NCBI RefSeq assembly: GCF_963667045.1
Contig: NZ_OY762934.1
Span: 4,594,501 to 4,658,500, forward strand
Length of the DNA stretch: 64,000 nucleotides
From: an uncultured Cohaesibacter sp.
GTDB lineage: Bacteria; Pseudomonadota; Alphaproteobacteria; Rhizobiales; Cohaesibacteraceae
Direction: 5' to 3'
Below the pieces are notes generated by a model. It was not told the DNA's origin. It worked only from the letters and a program-made list of their open reading frames with translations, and searched no databases. This document shows positions 49,648-60,000 of the stretch, in pieces. The first letter of the stretch is position 1. Each line of letters starts with the position of its first letter. The translations under genes and the position numbers were made by a program.

Positions 49648-50283
49648 TCAGGTCGTTTTCAGTACCCAGACCAGAATATCCTTCAGCACGACGCCGAGGG
49701 CGCGGTCCATGGCAGCAACACCCTTGGCGGGAGTTGCTGCGCCAGCCGGGGCGGATGCCTCGAACAGGCGCGAAGCGATGACGCGGCCGGAGCGGTCATT
49801 GATGATCTTGACCGACAGGGCAACACGGGCTGTTGGCTGGCCCTGGTCATCCAGCTCGAAGGTGCGGATGGCGGTGGAAAGCTTGTAGTCGACGACAACG
49901 CCGTCGCCAGGTTTGACCACAGACCGGATCCGACCCGAATTTTCGAAGGTCCGGATCAGCTTGTCCTGCAAAACGTTGGGCAGGCTGTCACTCCACTGAG
50001 CGTCGCCGAAATAGGTGATCTCCGAGGCGCTGGGGCGCACCACGATCATTTCGCTGTCGAGTGATTTGAGTGCCGTGGGCACCGAGACCAGCAATTGGGC
50101 TTTGCTGCGACCGGAAAGATTGTCAAAGCTCGTGGGTGCGCTCAGGTCATAAGTGGCCAGCTCCTTGCCGCCCCCAACGACAGAGCAGGACGCAAGCCCC
50201 AGAGCAAAACTTACGCTTAGCACTATGCGGACAATCTTCGACGCAGAAAACAAGGATCGCACCTCAGCAATAGACTTAACCAA
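49648..50283 (-). CDS. ABC-type transport auxiliary lipoprotein (PqiC/DUF330-like)
   Basis: 211-residue lipoprotein with a hydrophobic leader ending LASC. The domain pattern (YDLSAPTSF, WSDSLPNVLQDKLIRTFENSGRI, VDYKLSTAIRTFELD) matches the auxiliary lipoproteins of Mla/Pqi lipid transport systems. No ATG fits: the first start is TTG at 50,283, with GTG 50,262 also in frame. It lies 265 bp beyond mlaD on the same strand, so it probably belongs to the same system. Confidence 0.82.
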   Translation of the reverse strand: MVKSIAEVRSLFSASKIVRIVLSVSFALGLASCSVVGGGKELATYDLSAPTSFDNLSGRSKAQLLVSVPTALKSLDSEMIVVRPSASEITYFGDAQWSDSLPNVLQDKLIRTFENSGRIRSVVKPGDGVVVDYKLSTAIRTFELDDQGQPTARVALSVKIINDRSGRVIASRLFEASAPAGAATPAKGVAAMDRALGVVLKDILVWVLKTT

Positions 50284-50548
50284 TCCGGGCCTACCTTAAC
50301 CCAGAAATATGAACTTCCAACCGCTTTTTCCCAAAAATGACTGTTTTTCTTTCATCATTTGGCGTTTAGGCGCAAAACCGGCGAAGGTGTTTCTGTGCAT
50401 TTGCCTTCATTTGCGCTGCTTCGGTTGCTACGGGCAATATGTTGGCATTTCTACCGAGGTGGAAGAGGCCTTTCTCTGCATATGGATTCGTCATGAGAAA
50501 GTGCTTCCTCCGGCTCTGCCGGGTGGAGAAATCGTTTATTAGCGCTGC

Positions 50549-51946
50549 CTAATAGCGCTGATTGTAGGTCTTCACCTTGTTGCCACCAAAGATGACACTG
50601 GACGGGTCCTTGTCGATCTTGTCGACGGCGCTTTCCACACGCTTCAGCGTCTGGCGGGCTTCGCTCACCATGGCTTCGACATCACGCAGACCTCGTCCTG
50701 AGAAACGGGCGATGCCGTCCGAGATTTCGTCAGCTCGGCTGTTGAACTTGTCGGCCACGCTGCGGATGGAGCGGGCTGCAAGGGTCACCTCCTCGATAAC
50801 GCCTTTTCCGCCCTCTTCATCCGAGAGGATGCCATCGACCTTGCCCAGGATGCCGTCGATCCGCTCGGATGCCTTGTTGAGGCGGGCGGCGAGTTCCTTG
50901 GCGTCGGTCACGATCGTGTTGAAGTCATCGGTGCGCGAGGCCAGCGACTGAGAGAAGGTGCTGATGTCGCCGGAGGCCTGTTTGGCGTTGGCGAGAATAT
51001 CGTCGATATCATCGGAGGAACGCTCCAGCGAGTCGGCAAAGCCCTTGAGCGAAGAAACCGCGGCCGAGATCACTTCCGGATCGACGCTGGCGACCAGATT
51101 GTCCACCTTACCAAGCGACTGGTTGAGGTTGGCGGAGAAGTCGTTGATGCCCTTCGAGGCCTCGGTCACATTGGTGACGATTTCGTCAAAGCGATCCGAA
51201 GTGCCAGCCAGCTTTTCGCTGAATTTCTCGACATTGGTGACGCTGGTCTTGATGCTCTCGGGATCAACAGCCGCCAGCAGGGTGTCGGCCCGGTCGCTGA
51301 GGCCTTCAAGGCGTTCGGACAGCGAGGTCAGCCCCTTGGCAGCGCTCGACGCATCCGCAAGGAAGGTCTCGATATTGTCGGAATTGTTGTTGAGCGCCGT
51401 CGTGAAGTTCTCGATATTCTTGATCGAGGCATTGATGCCTTCCTGATTGGTGTCGACCACATCCTCTATCTTGGAGAGCACCTTGTCTGCACGGGACATG
51501 AGCTGGCGGGCGCCGTTCATCAGGTCCTCGAAGGAGGAACTGCGAGCGATCATTTCGGGCACACCACCCTGATCAAACAGATCTGGCAGATCGGGGTTGC
51601 CGCCCTTGATTTCGATTGTGCCAACGCCTGTCAGGCCCTGAAAGGAAAGGCTGACGTCGCTGTCCTTCTTGAGCGGGATGTCGGCATCGACCATCAGGTC
51701 GGCTTTCACATAGCGCGGATTGTTCGGGTCATATTCGAGCTTTTGGACCTCGCCGACCTTGATGCCATTGAACATCACTGCGCCGCCGCGGTTAAGGCCT
51801 GCAACAGAGCCTTCAAACCGGACGACAAGCGGGGTCATCGGTCTGGTTTCGTCGTATTTGGCGATCCAGTAGATGAAGCCGAATCCGAGGGCCACCAGAA
51901 TCAGCGTGAACAGGCCTATGGCTACATAATTGGCTTTGGTTTCCAT
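50549..51946 (-). CDS. mlaD: MlaD-family (MCE domain) lipid transport protein
   Basis: Inner-membrane anchored MCE protein of a phospholipid transport system. 465 residues from ATG 51,946, 2 bases after the mlaF stop. One transmembrane segment (VAIGLFTLILVALGFGFIYWI) is followed by the MCE domain with GAVMFNGIKVGEV and FQGLTGVGTIEIKG. The remaining 300 or so residues are a long helical region, far longer than E. coli MlaD, as usual in alphaproteobacteria. Confidence 0.92.
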   Translation of the reverse strand: METKANYVAIGLFTLILVALGFGFIYWIAKYDETRPMTPLVVRFEGSVAGLNRGGAVMFNGIKVGEVQKLEYDPNNPRYVKADLMVDADIPLKKDSDVSLSFQGLTGVGTIEIKGGNPDLPDLFDQGGVPEMIARSSSFEDLMNGARQLMSRADKVLSKIEDVVDTNQEGINASIKNIENFTTALNNNSDNIETFLADASSAAKGLTSLSERLEGLSDRADTLLAAVDPESIKTSVTNVEKFSEKLAGTSDRFDEIVTNVTEASKGINDFSANLNQSLGKVDNLVASVDPEVISAAVSSLKGFADSLERSSDDIDDILANAKQASGDISTFSQSLASRTDDFNTIVTDAKELAARLNKASERIDGILGKVDGILSDEEGGKGVIEEVTLAARSIRSVADKFNSRADEISDGIARFSGRGLRDVEAMVSEARQTLKRVESAVDKIDKDPSSVIFGGNKVKTYNQRY

Positions 51947-51948
51947 CG

Positions 51949-52761
51949 TCAGCTCTTGTCCCATTGTCTGAAGGCGCGTTTGCCCGTGAAATAGCTCTTG
52001 ATCCAGGGGTGCGGATTCTTCTGCAATGCCTGCATGGATCCAATCGCCAGAACCCGGCGCTCGGCAAGCACGGCAATCCGGTCGCACGCCTGACTGAGAC
52101 TATCCAGATCATGGGTTACCATAAAAACGGTGAGACCCAAAGTATCTCTGAGCGTGGAAATCAGATCGTCGAACTCTTCTGCGCTGATCGGGTCAAGACC
52201 GGAGGTCGGTTCGTCCAGAAACAGCAACTGCGGATCGAGCGCCAGCGCACGGGCGAGCGCGGCGCGTTTGATCATGCCCCCCGACAGCTCGGACGGGAAC
52301 TTGTGGGCCGCGTCCGGTGACAGGCCGACGAGTTCAAGCTTGGAGACAGCCAGCTCGTCCATCAGGCGCTGGGGCAGCGAATAGTATTCCCGCATCGGCA
52401 CCTGAATATTCTGCAGCACCGATAGCGATGAAAACAGGGCGCCATGCTGGAACAGGACACCAAGGCGCCGCTCGATGGTCAGCCGCTCGGCCCGTGTCAG
52501 CTTTTCGGTGTCATGGCCAAACAGGATGAACTGCCCGGCCTGACGATGGAGCAGGCCAAGCACGCTGCGTAACAGCACGCTCTTGCCCGTGCCCGAAGCG
52601 CCGACAATGCCGAGAATTTCGCCGCGTTTGACGTCGAGGTCGAGCTTGTCGAGGATCAGACGCTCGTCAAACCCGACAGTCAGACCACGGATGGAAAGGA
52701 TGGGCGGCTTTGCGTCATCGCTGTTCGGTGCTGTCTGGCTGATGTCAAGGGGCGTGCTCAT
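51949..52761 (-). CDS. mlaF: MlaF-family ABC transporter ATP-binding protein
   Basis: ATPase of the MlaFED-type lipid transporter. 270 residues. Walker A GASGTGKS, Q-loop near LFQHGALFSSLSV, signature LSGGMIKRAALARAL, Walker B LLFLDEPTSGLD and the H-loop VTHDLDSL. mlaE ends 10 bp upstream and mlaD begins 2 bp downstream, so the three are translated together. Confidence 0.95.
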   Translation of the reverse strand: MSTPLDISQTAPNSDDAKPPILSIRGLTVGFDERLILDKLDLDVKRGEILGIVGASGTGKSVLLRSVLGLLHRQAGQFILFGHDTEKLTRAERLTIERRLGVLFQHGALFSSLSVLQNIQVPMREYYSLPQRLMDELAVSKLELVGLSPDAAHKFPSELSGGMIKRAALARALALDPQLLFLDEPTSGLDPISAEEFDDLISTLRDTLGLTVFMVTHDLDSLSQACDRIAVLAERRVLAIGSMQALQKNPHPWIKSYFTGKRAFRQWDKS

Positions 52762-52771
52762 CCGGTCCTCC

Positions 52772-53926
52772 CTAATAGCCGATAGCCGCGAAGAAAATCG
52801 CGAACAGGCCGTCGACCATAACCATCAGGAAGATGGACTTGACCACGGCGGCGGTGGTGCGTCGGCCAAGGCTTTCGGCGCTGCCGCCGACCTGAAGCCC
52901 TTCGCTGCAGGCAATCAACGCGATGATCAGGGCCATGAAGGGAGCCTTGATCACGCCGACAAGGAAGGTGTTGATGGCCACCGCCTCGCGCAGCCAGTTG
53001 ATATAGGCTGTTGGCGCGATGTCGGAATAGACCCAGAGCAGCATCCCGCCGCCGACGAGACCGGCAAGGTTGGCCACAAGCCCTAACAGGGGCAACGCAA
53101 TGATCAGCGCGATGACTCGCGGCGCGATCAGGACCTCGATGATGTTGAGGCCCATGACGCGCATGGCATCGATCTCTTCGCGCATCTTCATCGAGCCGAT
53201 TTCGGCGGTGAAGGCACTGCCCGACCGTCCGGCAACGAGGATGGCGGTGAGCAAAATGCCCACCTCGCGCAGCACCAGAATGCCGACCAGATCAATGACG
53301 AAGGGCTCGGCGCCGAATTTGCGCAGCTGGAAGGCTCCCTGTTGTGCCACGATGGCCCCGACGAGGAACGACATCAGCGCAACGATGGGAACCGCCTTGA
53401 GCCCGGTCTGGTGCATGTGATGGACGATGGAAGTGATGCGCAGGCTGCGCGGATTGAGGACGCTGCGCAGCAGGCATAGCACAATCTCGCCGGTCAGATA
53501 GGCAAGGATCTTGACGTCATTGTAGATCTCGACGACATCCTCGCCGGTCTGGCTGAGGGCGGAGATCAGAAAACCCGGTTGTGGTGTCGATTGCGGCTGC
53601 GTCTTGTTGGTTTCTTCAACCGCATCGAACAGGGATTTGTGATCCGGGCTGATGGGCTCGGCCTGGGTCATCTTCAGGCCAAGGCCGCGCAACAGGCGAA
53701 TGATGACCCAGGCACCAGAGGTGTCGAGCAGGGCAAGGCCTGACAGGTCGAGTTTCTTGAAGCCGCTGCCGGACTGGAGAATGCTTTCAACCTGCTGATC
53801 GGCTTCCTTCAGGGTGTCAATCGTCCAGTCGCCAGCAAGGCGCAGGGTGCCCTCAGCCGGGGTGCCATCGCCCTGCAATCGGGGAGGCTGCCTGCTTGTG
53901 GCAATGTCTGATCCCTGTGGAGCCAT
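52772..53926 (-). CDS. mlaE: MlaE-family permease with N-terminal STAS domain
   Basis: Inner-membrane permease. ATG 53,926 gives 384 residues; the frame continues to a TTG at 53,989. About residues 20-105 form a STAS-like domain (LRLAGDWTIDTL and KKLDLSGLALLDTSGAWVII). The C-terminal MlaE domain carries VPIVALMSFLVGAIVAQQ, LVLREVGILLTAILVAGRSG and the AEIGSMKMREEIDAM loop. A STAS domain fused to MlaE is common in this class, whereas E. coli uses a separate MlaB. Confidence 0.93.
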   Translation of the reverse strand: MAPQGSDIATSRQPPRLQGDGTPAEGTLRLAGDWTIDTLKEADQQVESILQSGSGFKKLDLSGLALLDTSGAWVIIRLLRGLGLKMTQAEPISPDHKSLFDAVEETNKTQPQSTPQPGFLISALSQTGEDVVEIYNDVKILAYLTGEIVLCLLRSVLNPRSLRITSIVHHMHQTGLKAVPIVALMSFLVGAIVAQQGAFQLRKFGAEPFVIDLVGILVLREVGILLTAILVAGRSGSAFTAEIGSMKMREEIDAMRVMGLNIIEVLIAPRVIALIIALPLLGLVANLAGLVGGGMLLWVYSDIAPTAYINWLREAVAINTFLVGVIKAPFMALIIALIACSEGLQVGGSAESLGRRTTAAVVKSIFLMVMVDGLFAIFFAAIGY

Positions 53927-54118
53927 GATGTCGTTGCGCCCTGTTCCCGTTTCCAAAAGCCAGCGCTCCGCACAAACGGGCGAGCTCAAATAGAATCAAC
54001 CAAATAATATTAAAACCGGAATCCGCAGTTCCAGACGAACCCCGCACTATTGGCTTGTTATACAGAAAAATCGGCCCTTTGAAGAGCATTAATCGCATAT
54101 CGTATCTAATTGTGGCGG

Positions 54119-55312
54119 TCAGCCCCTGCCGTCCGCCAGGATGCGGGCCAGCGGAAACAGTCGGCTCAGCAGCAACAGGGCGAGCGCGACAAGACCTACC
54201 AGGCTCATCGACAGGAAGGCCAGACCATCGAACTGCGCATAGAGAAAGCCTGAGGCAGTGGTCGCGAATGCCGACAACAGGCCGGTCAGCATGGTGTAGA
54301 GGCCCTGAGCGGTGCCTGAAATCTCGTCATCCACCAGCTCGTTGATGAAGAACATCGCACCGAGGTGAGCGCAGCCGAAGCTGCCTGCGTGCAGGACCTG
54401 CAGCAACAGATAGCCAAAGGTGGGCAATTCCAGCGGGAAGGTAGCCCAGCGAACGATGGCTATGACGGCAGCGATCAGCATCAGGGCTTTCCAGTTAAAG
54501 CGGGCGGAGATTCTCTTGGAATAGCGGAACAGGATGATCTCCGATATCGAGGCCATTGACCACAACAGGCCGGTCATGTTGGAACTGATGCCGATCCTGT
54601 TCCAGTAGATGGCCGAGAAGGAATAGAGCATGCTGTGGGACGCCTGGATCAGCGATGCCGCGATGAGGATGAGCCAGAAGCCGATCTGGGCGAACTGCTT
54701 GAGCTGGTTCCAGTCGAGCCGGGCACCCTTGGCCAACGACTTGTTATCGATCCGGCGAGGATCGATGGGCAAGGTCATCGAAAAAAGAATATGCAGCATG
54801 TTGCCAGCGACAAGTAGCCAGATCAGCTTGTTGTTACCGAAGGTCTGCATGAACAGCCCACCGGCCAGATTGGCAAGCATGAAGGCAAAGGTGCCCGAGC
54901 TGCGCATGCGGCCATAATCGAGGCCAAATCGGCGCGTGCCTGCCAGCGCCAGAGAGTCGCTGACCGGGATGATGGCGCTCTGGGCAATATGTGATACCGC
55001 CATAACAAGACCGATCCAGGCAAGGCTGTCACTGAGGGTGATTAGCGCAAAGCTCAGGCCATAGATGCTGCAATAGATGCGCAGGGCCAGCCGTCTGTCA
55101 CCGATCTTGTCGGATATGGCAGCCATCAGGGGTGTAAAAATTACGCGGGCAATCATTGGTATGGTTAATACCATGCCGATGGCTTCAGCGCCAAAGTCGA
55201 GACTTTTCAGCCAAACTGCGAAGAAGGGTACGTAGATTCCATAAGGAAAAAAGAATCCAGCGTAAAAAAGGGACATTCGTAAAGCGTAATTTTGCTGATA
55301 TGGAGCCTGCAT
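54119..55312 (-). CDS. MFS transporter (HcaT/LacY-like)
   Basis: 397-residue major facilitator from ATG 55,312, with 12 hydrophobic segments. It begins YALRMSLFYAGFFFPYGIYV and has the loop MAAISDKIGDRR between helices 2 and 3. The pattern fits the LacY-like branch of MFS that includes the phenylpropionate transporter HcaT. Upstream in-frame codons to 55,462 are not transporter-like. No catabolic genes are near, so the substrate is unknown. Confidence 0.85.
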   Translation of the reverse strand: MQAPYQQNYALRMSLFYAGFFFPYGIYVPFFAVWLKSLDFGAEAIGMVLTIPMIARVIFTPLMAAISDKIGDRRLALRIYCSIYGLSFALITLSDSLAWIGLVMAVSHIAQSAIIPVSDSLALAGTRRFGLDYGRMRSSGTFAFMLANLAGGLFMQTFGNNKLIWLLVAGNMLHILFSMTLPIDPRRIDNKSLAKGARLDWNQLKQFAQIGFWLILIAASLIQASHSMLYSFSAIYWNRIGISSNMTGLLWSMASISEIILFRYSKRISARFNWKALMLIAAVIAIVRWATFPLELPTFGYLLLQVLHAGSFGCAHLGAMFFINELVDDEISGTAQGLYTMLTGLLSAFATTASGFLYAQFDGLAFLSMSLVGLVALALLLLSRLFPLARILADGRG

Positions 55313-55431
55313 CGCAGATTTGCCTGCTGAAAAGTAAAAGTGCGTTAAGATTTGGCCTGTAGCATCAGGCCGTGAGAATGCGTATATCGAGCGTGATTCG
55401 CGCCAATAATGATAGGAATTTGGTCTGAACC

Positions 55432-56817
55432 ATGAGCAGCAAACCAATGCCACCGTCACCACTGCGACAAGAGGACTATCTGGCGATTGAAGCCGCAGTG
55501 ATGGAAACTGCGAGAGGTCGCTGGTTTCTGGCAGAGTATGCCCGCCGAAACCGTAACGCAGATACTGATACCCTATTGTCTGCGATCGATAAACTGGAAA
55601 AATCGATCACTCGCGAACGCGCGCCGTCCTCTCTCATGCATCAGGTTCGCATGGATCTGGCCGATATGGCCCACGCCATCGAGCGGACCAAGAAAGAAAT
55701 CGCACAGATCAAGCACGAAGACAATCAGGGAGCTGAACGCTTTGAGCGGGCGACGATCGAGCTTGATGCTATCGTTTCCCAGACGGAGAGTGCGACGAGT
55801 GAAATTCTGGGTGCTGCCGAAAAGATTCAGGAATTCGCCTGGACGCTGCGCGAAATGGGCGCTGACAGCGACAAGTGCGATGAACTGGATATGGAAGCGA
55901 CCAATATCTATATGGCTTGTTCCTTCCAGGATCTGACCGGCCAGCGGATCCGGAAAATCGTGGATGCCATGCACTATATTGAAAGCCGCATCAATTCCAT
56001 GATCGAGATCTGGGGCTTTGAATCCGACGGCATGGAAGTGGACCAGCATGATCACAAGCGCCATGATCAGCGGCCTGACGCCCATCTGCTCAACGGGCCT
56101 GCCCTCGCTGGGGAGGGGGTGGAGCAGGATGATGTCGACATGTTGTTCGATAATGCTGATCTGCATGAAGAAGCAGATCAGGATGATGTCGATGCCCTGT
56201 TTGCCAACACCGGTTCTGATGCTGAAGACGAGAATAGCAGCTGTGATCTCTCCGCAGAGATGACGCAGGATGAAGCCGATGCTCTGTTTGACACCGGGCC
56301 ATCGGTCATGGATGCCGAATTCGAGGCGGATGAAGCTGACGCTATGGTTGCTGACGATGCGGCCGACGGTGAGGACGAGATAGAGGCCGAGTTCGCAGCT
56401 GTTGAAGCCGACGAAGCTGATGATGCGGTTGTCGCCGAGCAGGCTGATGTCGATTTTGTAGACATGCAGGATCTTGACTGGGCAAGTGAGGCAAATGCCA
56501 CGAAGGATGCGGCCGACTATCTGGAAACCGTTGCTCCTACCGAGGCAGAAGCTGCTGATGACCTGTTTGACCGTGTTTCGGATGAAGCTGAACCGGAAGG
56601 TGATGTGTTTGCTTCAGTTTCCGTCGATGACGAAGCTGCCTCTGAGGTTGAAGACAAGGCAGAAGAGCGCGACCTGTCGGCGATGATGGAAGACGATGCC
56701 GATGTCTTTGCGCCAGCTGATGTATTCGGTTCCGCTTTGCAGGATGAAACGGTTGCCGAGGACGAGGAAGAAGAAGAGTTCCTTGATCTGCGGGATCGCG
56801 TCGCCCAGTTCAGCTGA
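55432..56817 (+). CDS. CheZ-family protein phosphatase with acidic repeated tail
   Basis: 461 residues. The first 200 form a CheZ-like helical bundle with the signature FQDLTGQRIRKIV (165-177), including the expected catalytic Gln171. Residues 201-461 are strongly acidic and repeat short peptides: QDDVDMLF (232-239), QDDVDALF (250-257), QDEADALF (279-286) and DDLF (376-379). These resemble the C-terminal CheY-binding peptide of E. coli CheZ (SQDQVDDLLDSLGF) and the FliM N-terminus. No other chemotaxis gene is nearby. Substrate is a CheY-like receiver by inference. Confidence 0.85.
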   Translation: MSSKPMPPSPLRQEDYLAIEAAVMETARGRWFLAEYARRNRNADTDTLLSAIDKLEKSITRERAPSSLMHQVRMDLADMAHAIERTKKEIAQIKHEDNQGAERFERATIELDAIVSQTESATSEILGAAEKIQEFAWTLREMGADSDKCDELDMEATNIYMACSFQDLTGQRIRKIVDAMHYIESRINSMIEIWGFESDGMEVDQHDHKRHDQRPDAHLLNGPALAGEGVEQDDVDMLFDNADLHEEADQDDVDALFANTGSDAEDENSSCDLSAEMTQDEADALFDTGPSVMDAEFEADEADAMVADDAADGEDEIEAEFAAVEADEADDAVVAEQADVDFVDMQDLDWASEANATKDAADYLETVAPTEAEAADDLFDRVSDEAEPEGDVFASVSVDDEAASEVEDKAEERDLSAMMEDDADVFAPADVFGSALQDETVAEDEEEEEFLDLRDRVAQFS

Positions 56818-56902
56818 TCGAACTCATCTGAACGAGTTCAGGCGATCAAAATTCGCGGACTATGGCTGATGGTTTACAGCAAGTCATGACGGAATTTCAA
56901 AG

Positions 56903-56930
56903 AGGGTGCCCAAGCGGCGCCCTTTTTATT
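56903..56930 (+). terminator. Terminator of the CheZ-family gene
   Basis: AGGGTGCC pairs with GGCGCCCT around a 5-nt loop, followed by a T-run. Confidence 0.85.
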
Positions 56931-57012
56931 TGTCCGGAGCCTCGTCATAGGACAGCCCAGCTTCTCCTATAGACCGCGATGGGTCATGGCGAGGACGGGG
57001 GGGCAAGGGGGC

Positions 57013-57040
57013 AAAAAAAGAGGGCCGTTCGCGGCCCTCT
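57013..57040 (-). terminator. Terminator of the GPR-like gene
   Basis: On the minus strand a 9-bp stem (arms 57,019-57,027 and 57,032-57,040; tetraloop read as CGAA) is followed by seven T, about 50 bp after the stop at 57,092. Confidence 0.88.
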
Positions 57041-57091
57041 GATTGATCTTATCTTGATCTCTTGTTTATCCCAGACGTCTATCCTAAACGC

Positions 57092-60000
57092 CTATCCCAG
57101 GCGGCCGCTGGCGTGTGCGAGCATGGTGTAGACCTTGCCGGTGTCCGACGTGAGATAGTTCATTGTCGTGCTGCCGTCGCGGTCTTTTCTGGAAATGTCA
57201 TCGAGAATGCGCTCGAAATCACCAACATAGCGGTTGACCGTGTTGCGGAAGTCCGTGTCACGCTGATAGCGCATGCGGACGTCCTCGAAGGTCTGCTGAC
57301 CCTTCAGGGTGTAAAGACGGCGTGTGAAGCTGCCCCCTTCGCCCCGACGGTAGCTCTCCCAGGCTTCTGCCTGATTGGAGCCGTCAATCCCGCGAATGAT
57401 ATCCTTGGAGATCGGTGCCAGTGCCTCTGCATCACCCGGCTGAGGGATATTGTCATCGGGCTGGGACGCGCGGCGCAGCAGATCGGAGACCCAGCCGCCA
57501 GAACGGCTGTCGTCTTCTCTGGCGCTTTGCGGCGCATAGTTGCTGGCCTGCTGTGGCTGCTTCATCGATGGTTCAGGCTGGCGCTTTGGCTGCTGAACCG
57601 GTGGCATCGGGCGCTGGCTTGGAGCCGGGGCGGCATTCCGCTGCTGGCTTGAGCGATCAGCGGCCGGAACCGTATCGAACATGTTGCCATGGCGCTGAAC
57701 CACACGGGACAGTTCCTTGAGCGCATCAATCTGTTCGGACACAACGCGGCGCATGGCCCCGGTTGCTTCACGGGTTTCGGTTGGTAGTTCGCTAAGGCCC
57801 TGCTTGAGCTCTGCGCGGGTGGTATCCAGATCACGCTTGATTTCCTGCGTGATGGTTCGGATGTCCTGCGTGGCCTGTTCGAAGCGAGCGTTGGCATCGG
57901 CCATTGACTGGACCATCTCCTCGCTCATTTCGCGCTGAACAGCACGAATGGATTCGGCTGCCCGGCGGCCTTCGGAAGCGGCGTTGATGCGCAGCTGTTC
58001 GAGCTGGTCCATGACCTCCTTGGAGACGCCTTCGGTGCTCTGGCTGAGCAACATGCCGACATCGCGGGCGCGGCCTTCCGCGGTGCTGAGGGTGCTTGCG
58101 ATGATCGAGGTGAAGTTGTTCAGAACATTCTCGATGGCCTCGGTCCGCTGGGTAAGGTCCTCGGTCATGTTGGCCAACATGGCGCGCCGCTCCTCGACCG
58201 AGCCTTCCATGCGGTGGTTGGTCGATTCCATGACGCGGGTCGTGTTGACAAGGGCCTGAGCCTGTTCCTCGAACTTGTCAGTGAGGGACGCGACCTGTCC
58301 GAGGATGCTGGTGGAAACGTCCCGCAAGTCATGCACATGGCCGGTGAGCTGGCTGGTGGAGTTGCCGGCTTCGTTGACGACCGTTTCGACCACCGTGCGG
58401 AACTGGTTGGTCTGCTCGGACAGGCTTGTCTCGATGGTGGACAGGCTATGACCGGCATTGAGCAGCAGTTCGGACAGGGTGTCATTGGCATGCTTCAGGC
58501 GTTCGACGATTTCCGTGCCATCGGCACGCAGCAGTTCGTTGGTGCTGCTCATCGACTGGCTTGCCTCGTCGGAAGCAATGCGCATGGCCTCGACCAGACG
58601 CTTGTTGGAGGTGTCGAGCTTGACAATGGCGTCGTGGCTGCTCTGGGCGATGGCTTTGACCAGATTGCTGGAAGAGGATTCGAGCGCGGCGCGGGCCTGA
58701 TCGGAGCTGATGGTGAGAGCCTCGACCGTGCGCTTGGAGCTTTCGTCCATGGCCGAGAGCGTCTCGCTGGATTTCTCGGCGATGGTCTCGACGGCCTGAC
58801 GGGAGCTTTCAGAGAGGGCACTGACGGCGCGTCTGGAACCTTCATCAAGCGCAGCCAGCGTCCCGCTGGAGCTTTCGCTAAGGGCGGAAACGGCACGGCG
58901 TGAGGTGTTCTCGAAGGCTGCCAGTGTTTCGCTGGAGGTCTCGGTGAGGGCGCTGACGGCGCGACGTGAGGTGTCCTCGAAGGCAGCGAGCGTGTCGCTG
59001 GATTTCTCGGTGAGAGCGCTAACGGCGCGACGTGAGGTGTCTTCAAAGGCAGCCAGTGTGTTGCTGGAGCTTTCGCTGAGGGCTCTGGAGGCCAGTTCGG
59101 CGCTGGAGGTGAGGGCGTTCTGGGTACGAGAGGTGCTTTCCTCGAGCATCTGGACGGCCTGCTGGGCACTTTCCGACATTGCATGGGCTGCGCGGTCGGT
59201 GCTGCTGGTCAGAGAGCCAACCGAACGTTGGGTGTTCTCGGTGATGGCCATGACCGCGCGGCTGGTGCTCTCATCAAGCGCTTCTGTTGCCCGGGAGCTG
59301 TTCTCGGTGATGGTGCTGACCAGATGTTCGCCGGTCTGGGCGAGGGTCTGGGAGGCACGGGCACTTTCCTGCGCCACCGCACGGGCGATCTCGCCGCCGC
59401 GGCTGGACAGGCTGTGAATGATGCTTTCGCCAGCCTTCTGGAAGGTCTCGGTGATGCTTTCGGACCGGCTGTCGAGAGCCTGCACAACGGCATTGCCCTT
59501 TTCGTCGAGAATGGACGACAGCTCGGCGGACCGGGAACCCAGTACCGCGTTGAAGCTCTCGGTCTTCTCGGTGATCTCCGCGCTTGCGGTGGTCAGCGTG
59601 GAGGCGAGGGCATCGCGTGCCTTGGCGCTTTCCGTTGCGAAGTTGGTGGAGATCGCATTCAGGCGATCATTGAGGATGGCCTCGATCTGGGCAGAGCGGC
59701 TGTCAAGCGTTTCGGCGACCTCGAAGACCTTGCTGCCGAGCGATACGTTGATTTCAGCAACGCGGTCGGACAGGGTCTCTGTGAGTTCGTGGGCCTGACG
59801 GGACAGGGTCTCGCCAACGAGGGTGAGGCGCTGGTCCATGCTCTCGTTGATGTCGTTCTGGCCCTGCGAGTAGGCCTTGGCGATATCGCGTGTCCGCTCA
59901 AGCAGCGTCTCGTTGATGGTCCGGGCGCGGCTGTCGAGGGTTTCGTCGAGCTTGCTGGTCCGTTCTTCGAGGGCGCTGTTGAGCGTGTCGGCCTTGGTTG

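Noticed and set aside
50309-50542. 77-codon plus-strand frame between the lipoprotein and mlaD genes
   Set aside because: Cys-rich, no good ribosome-binding site, opposite strand to the Mla operon; no family resemblance.
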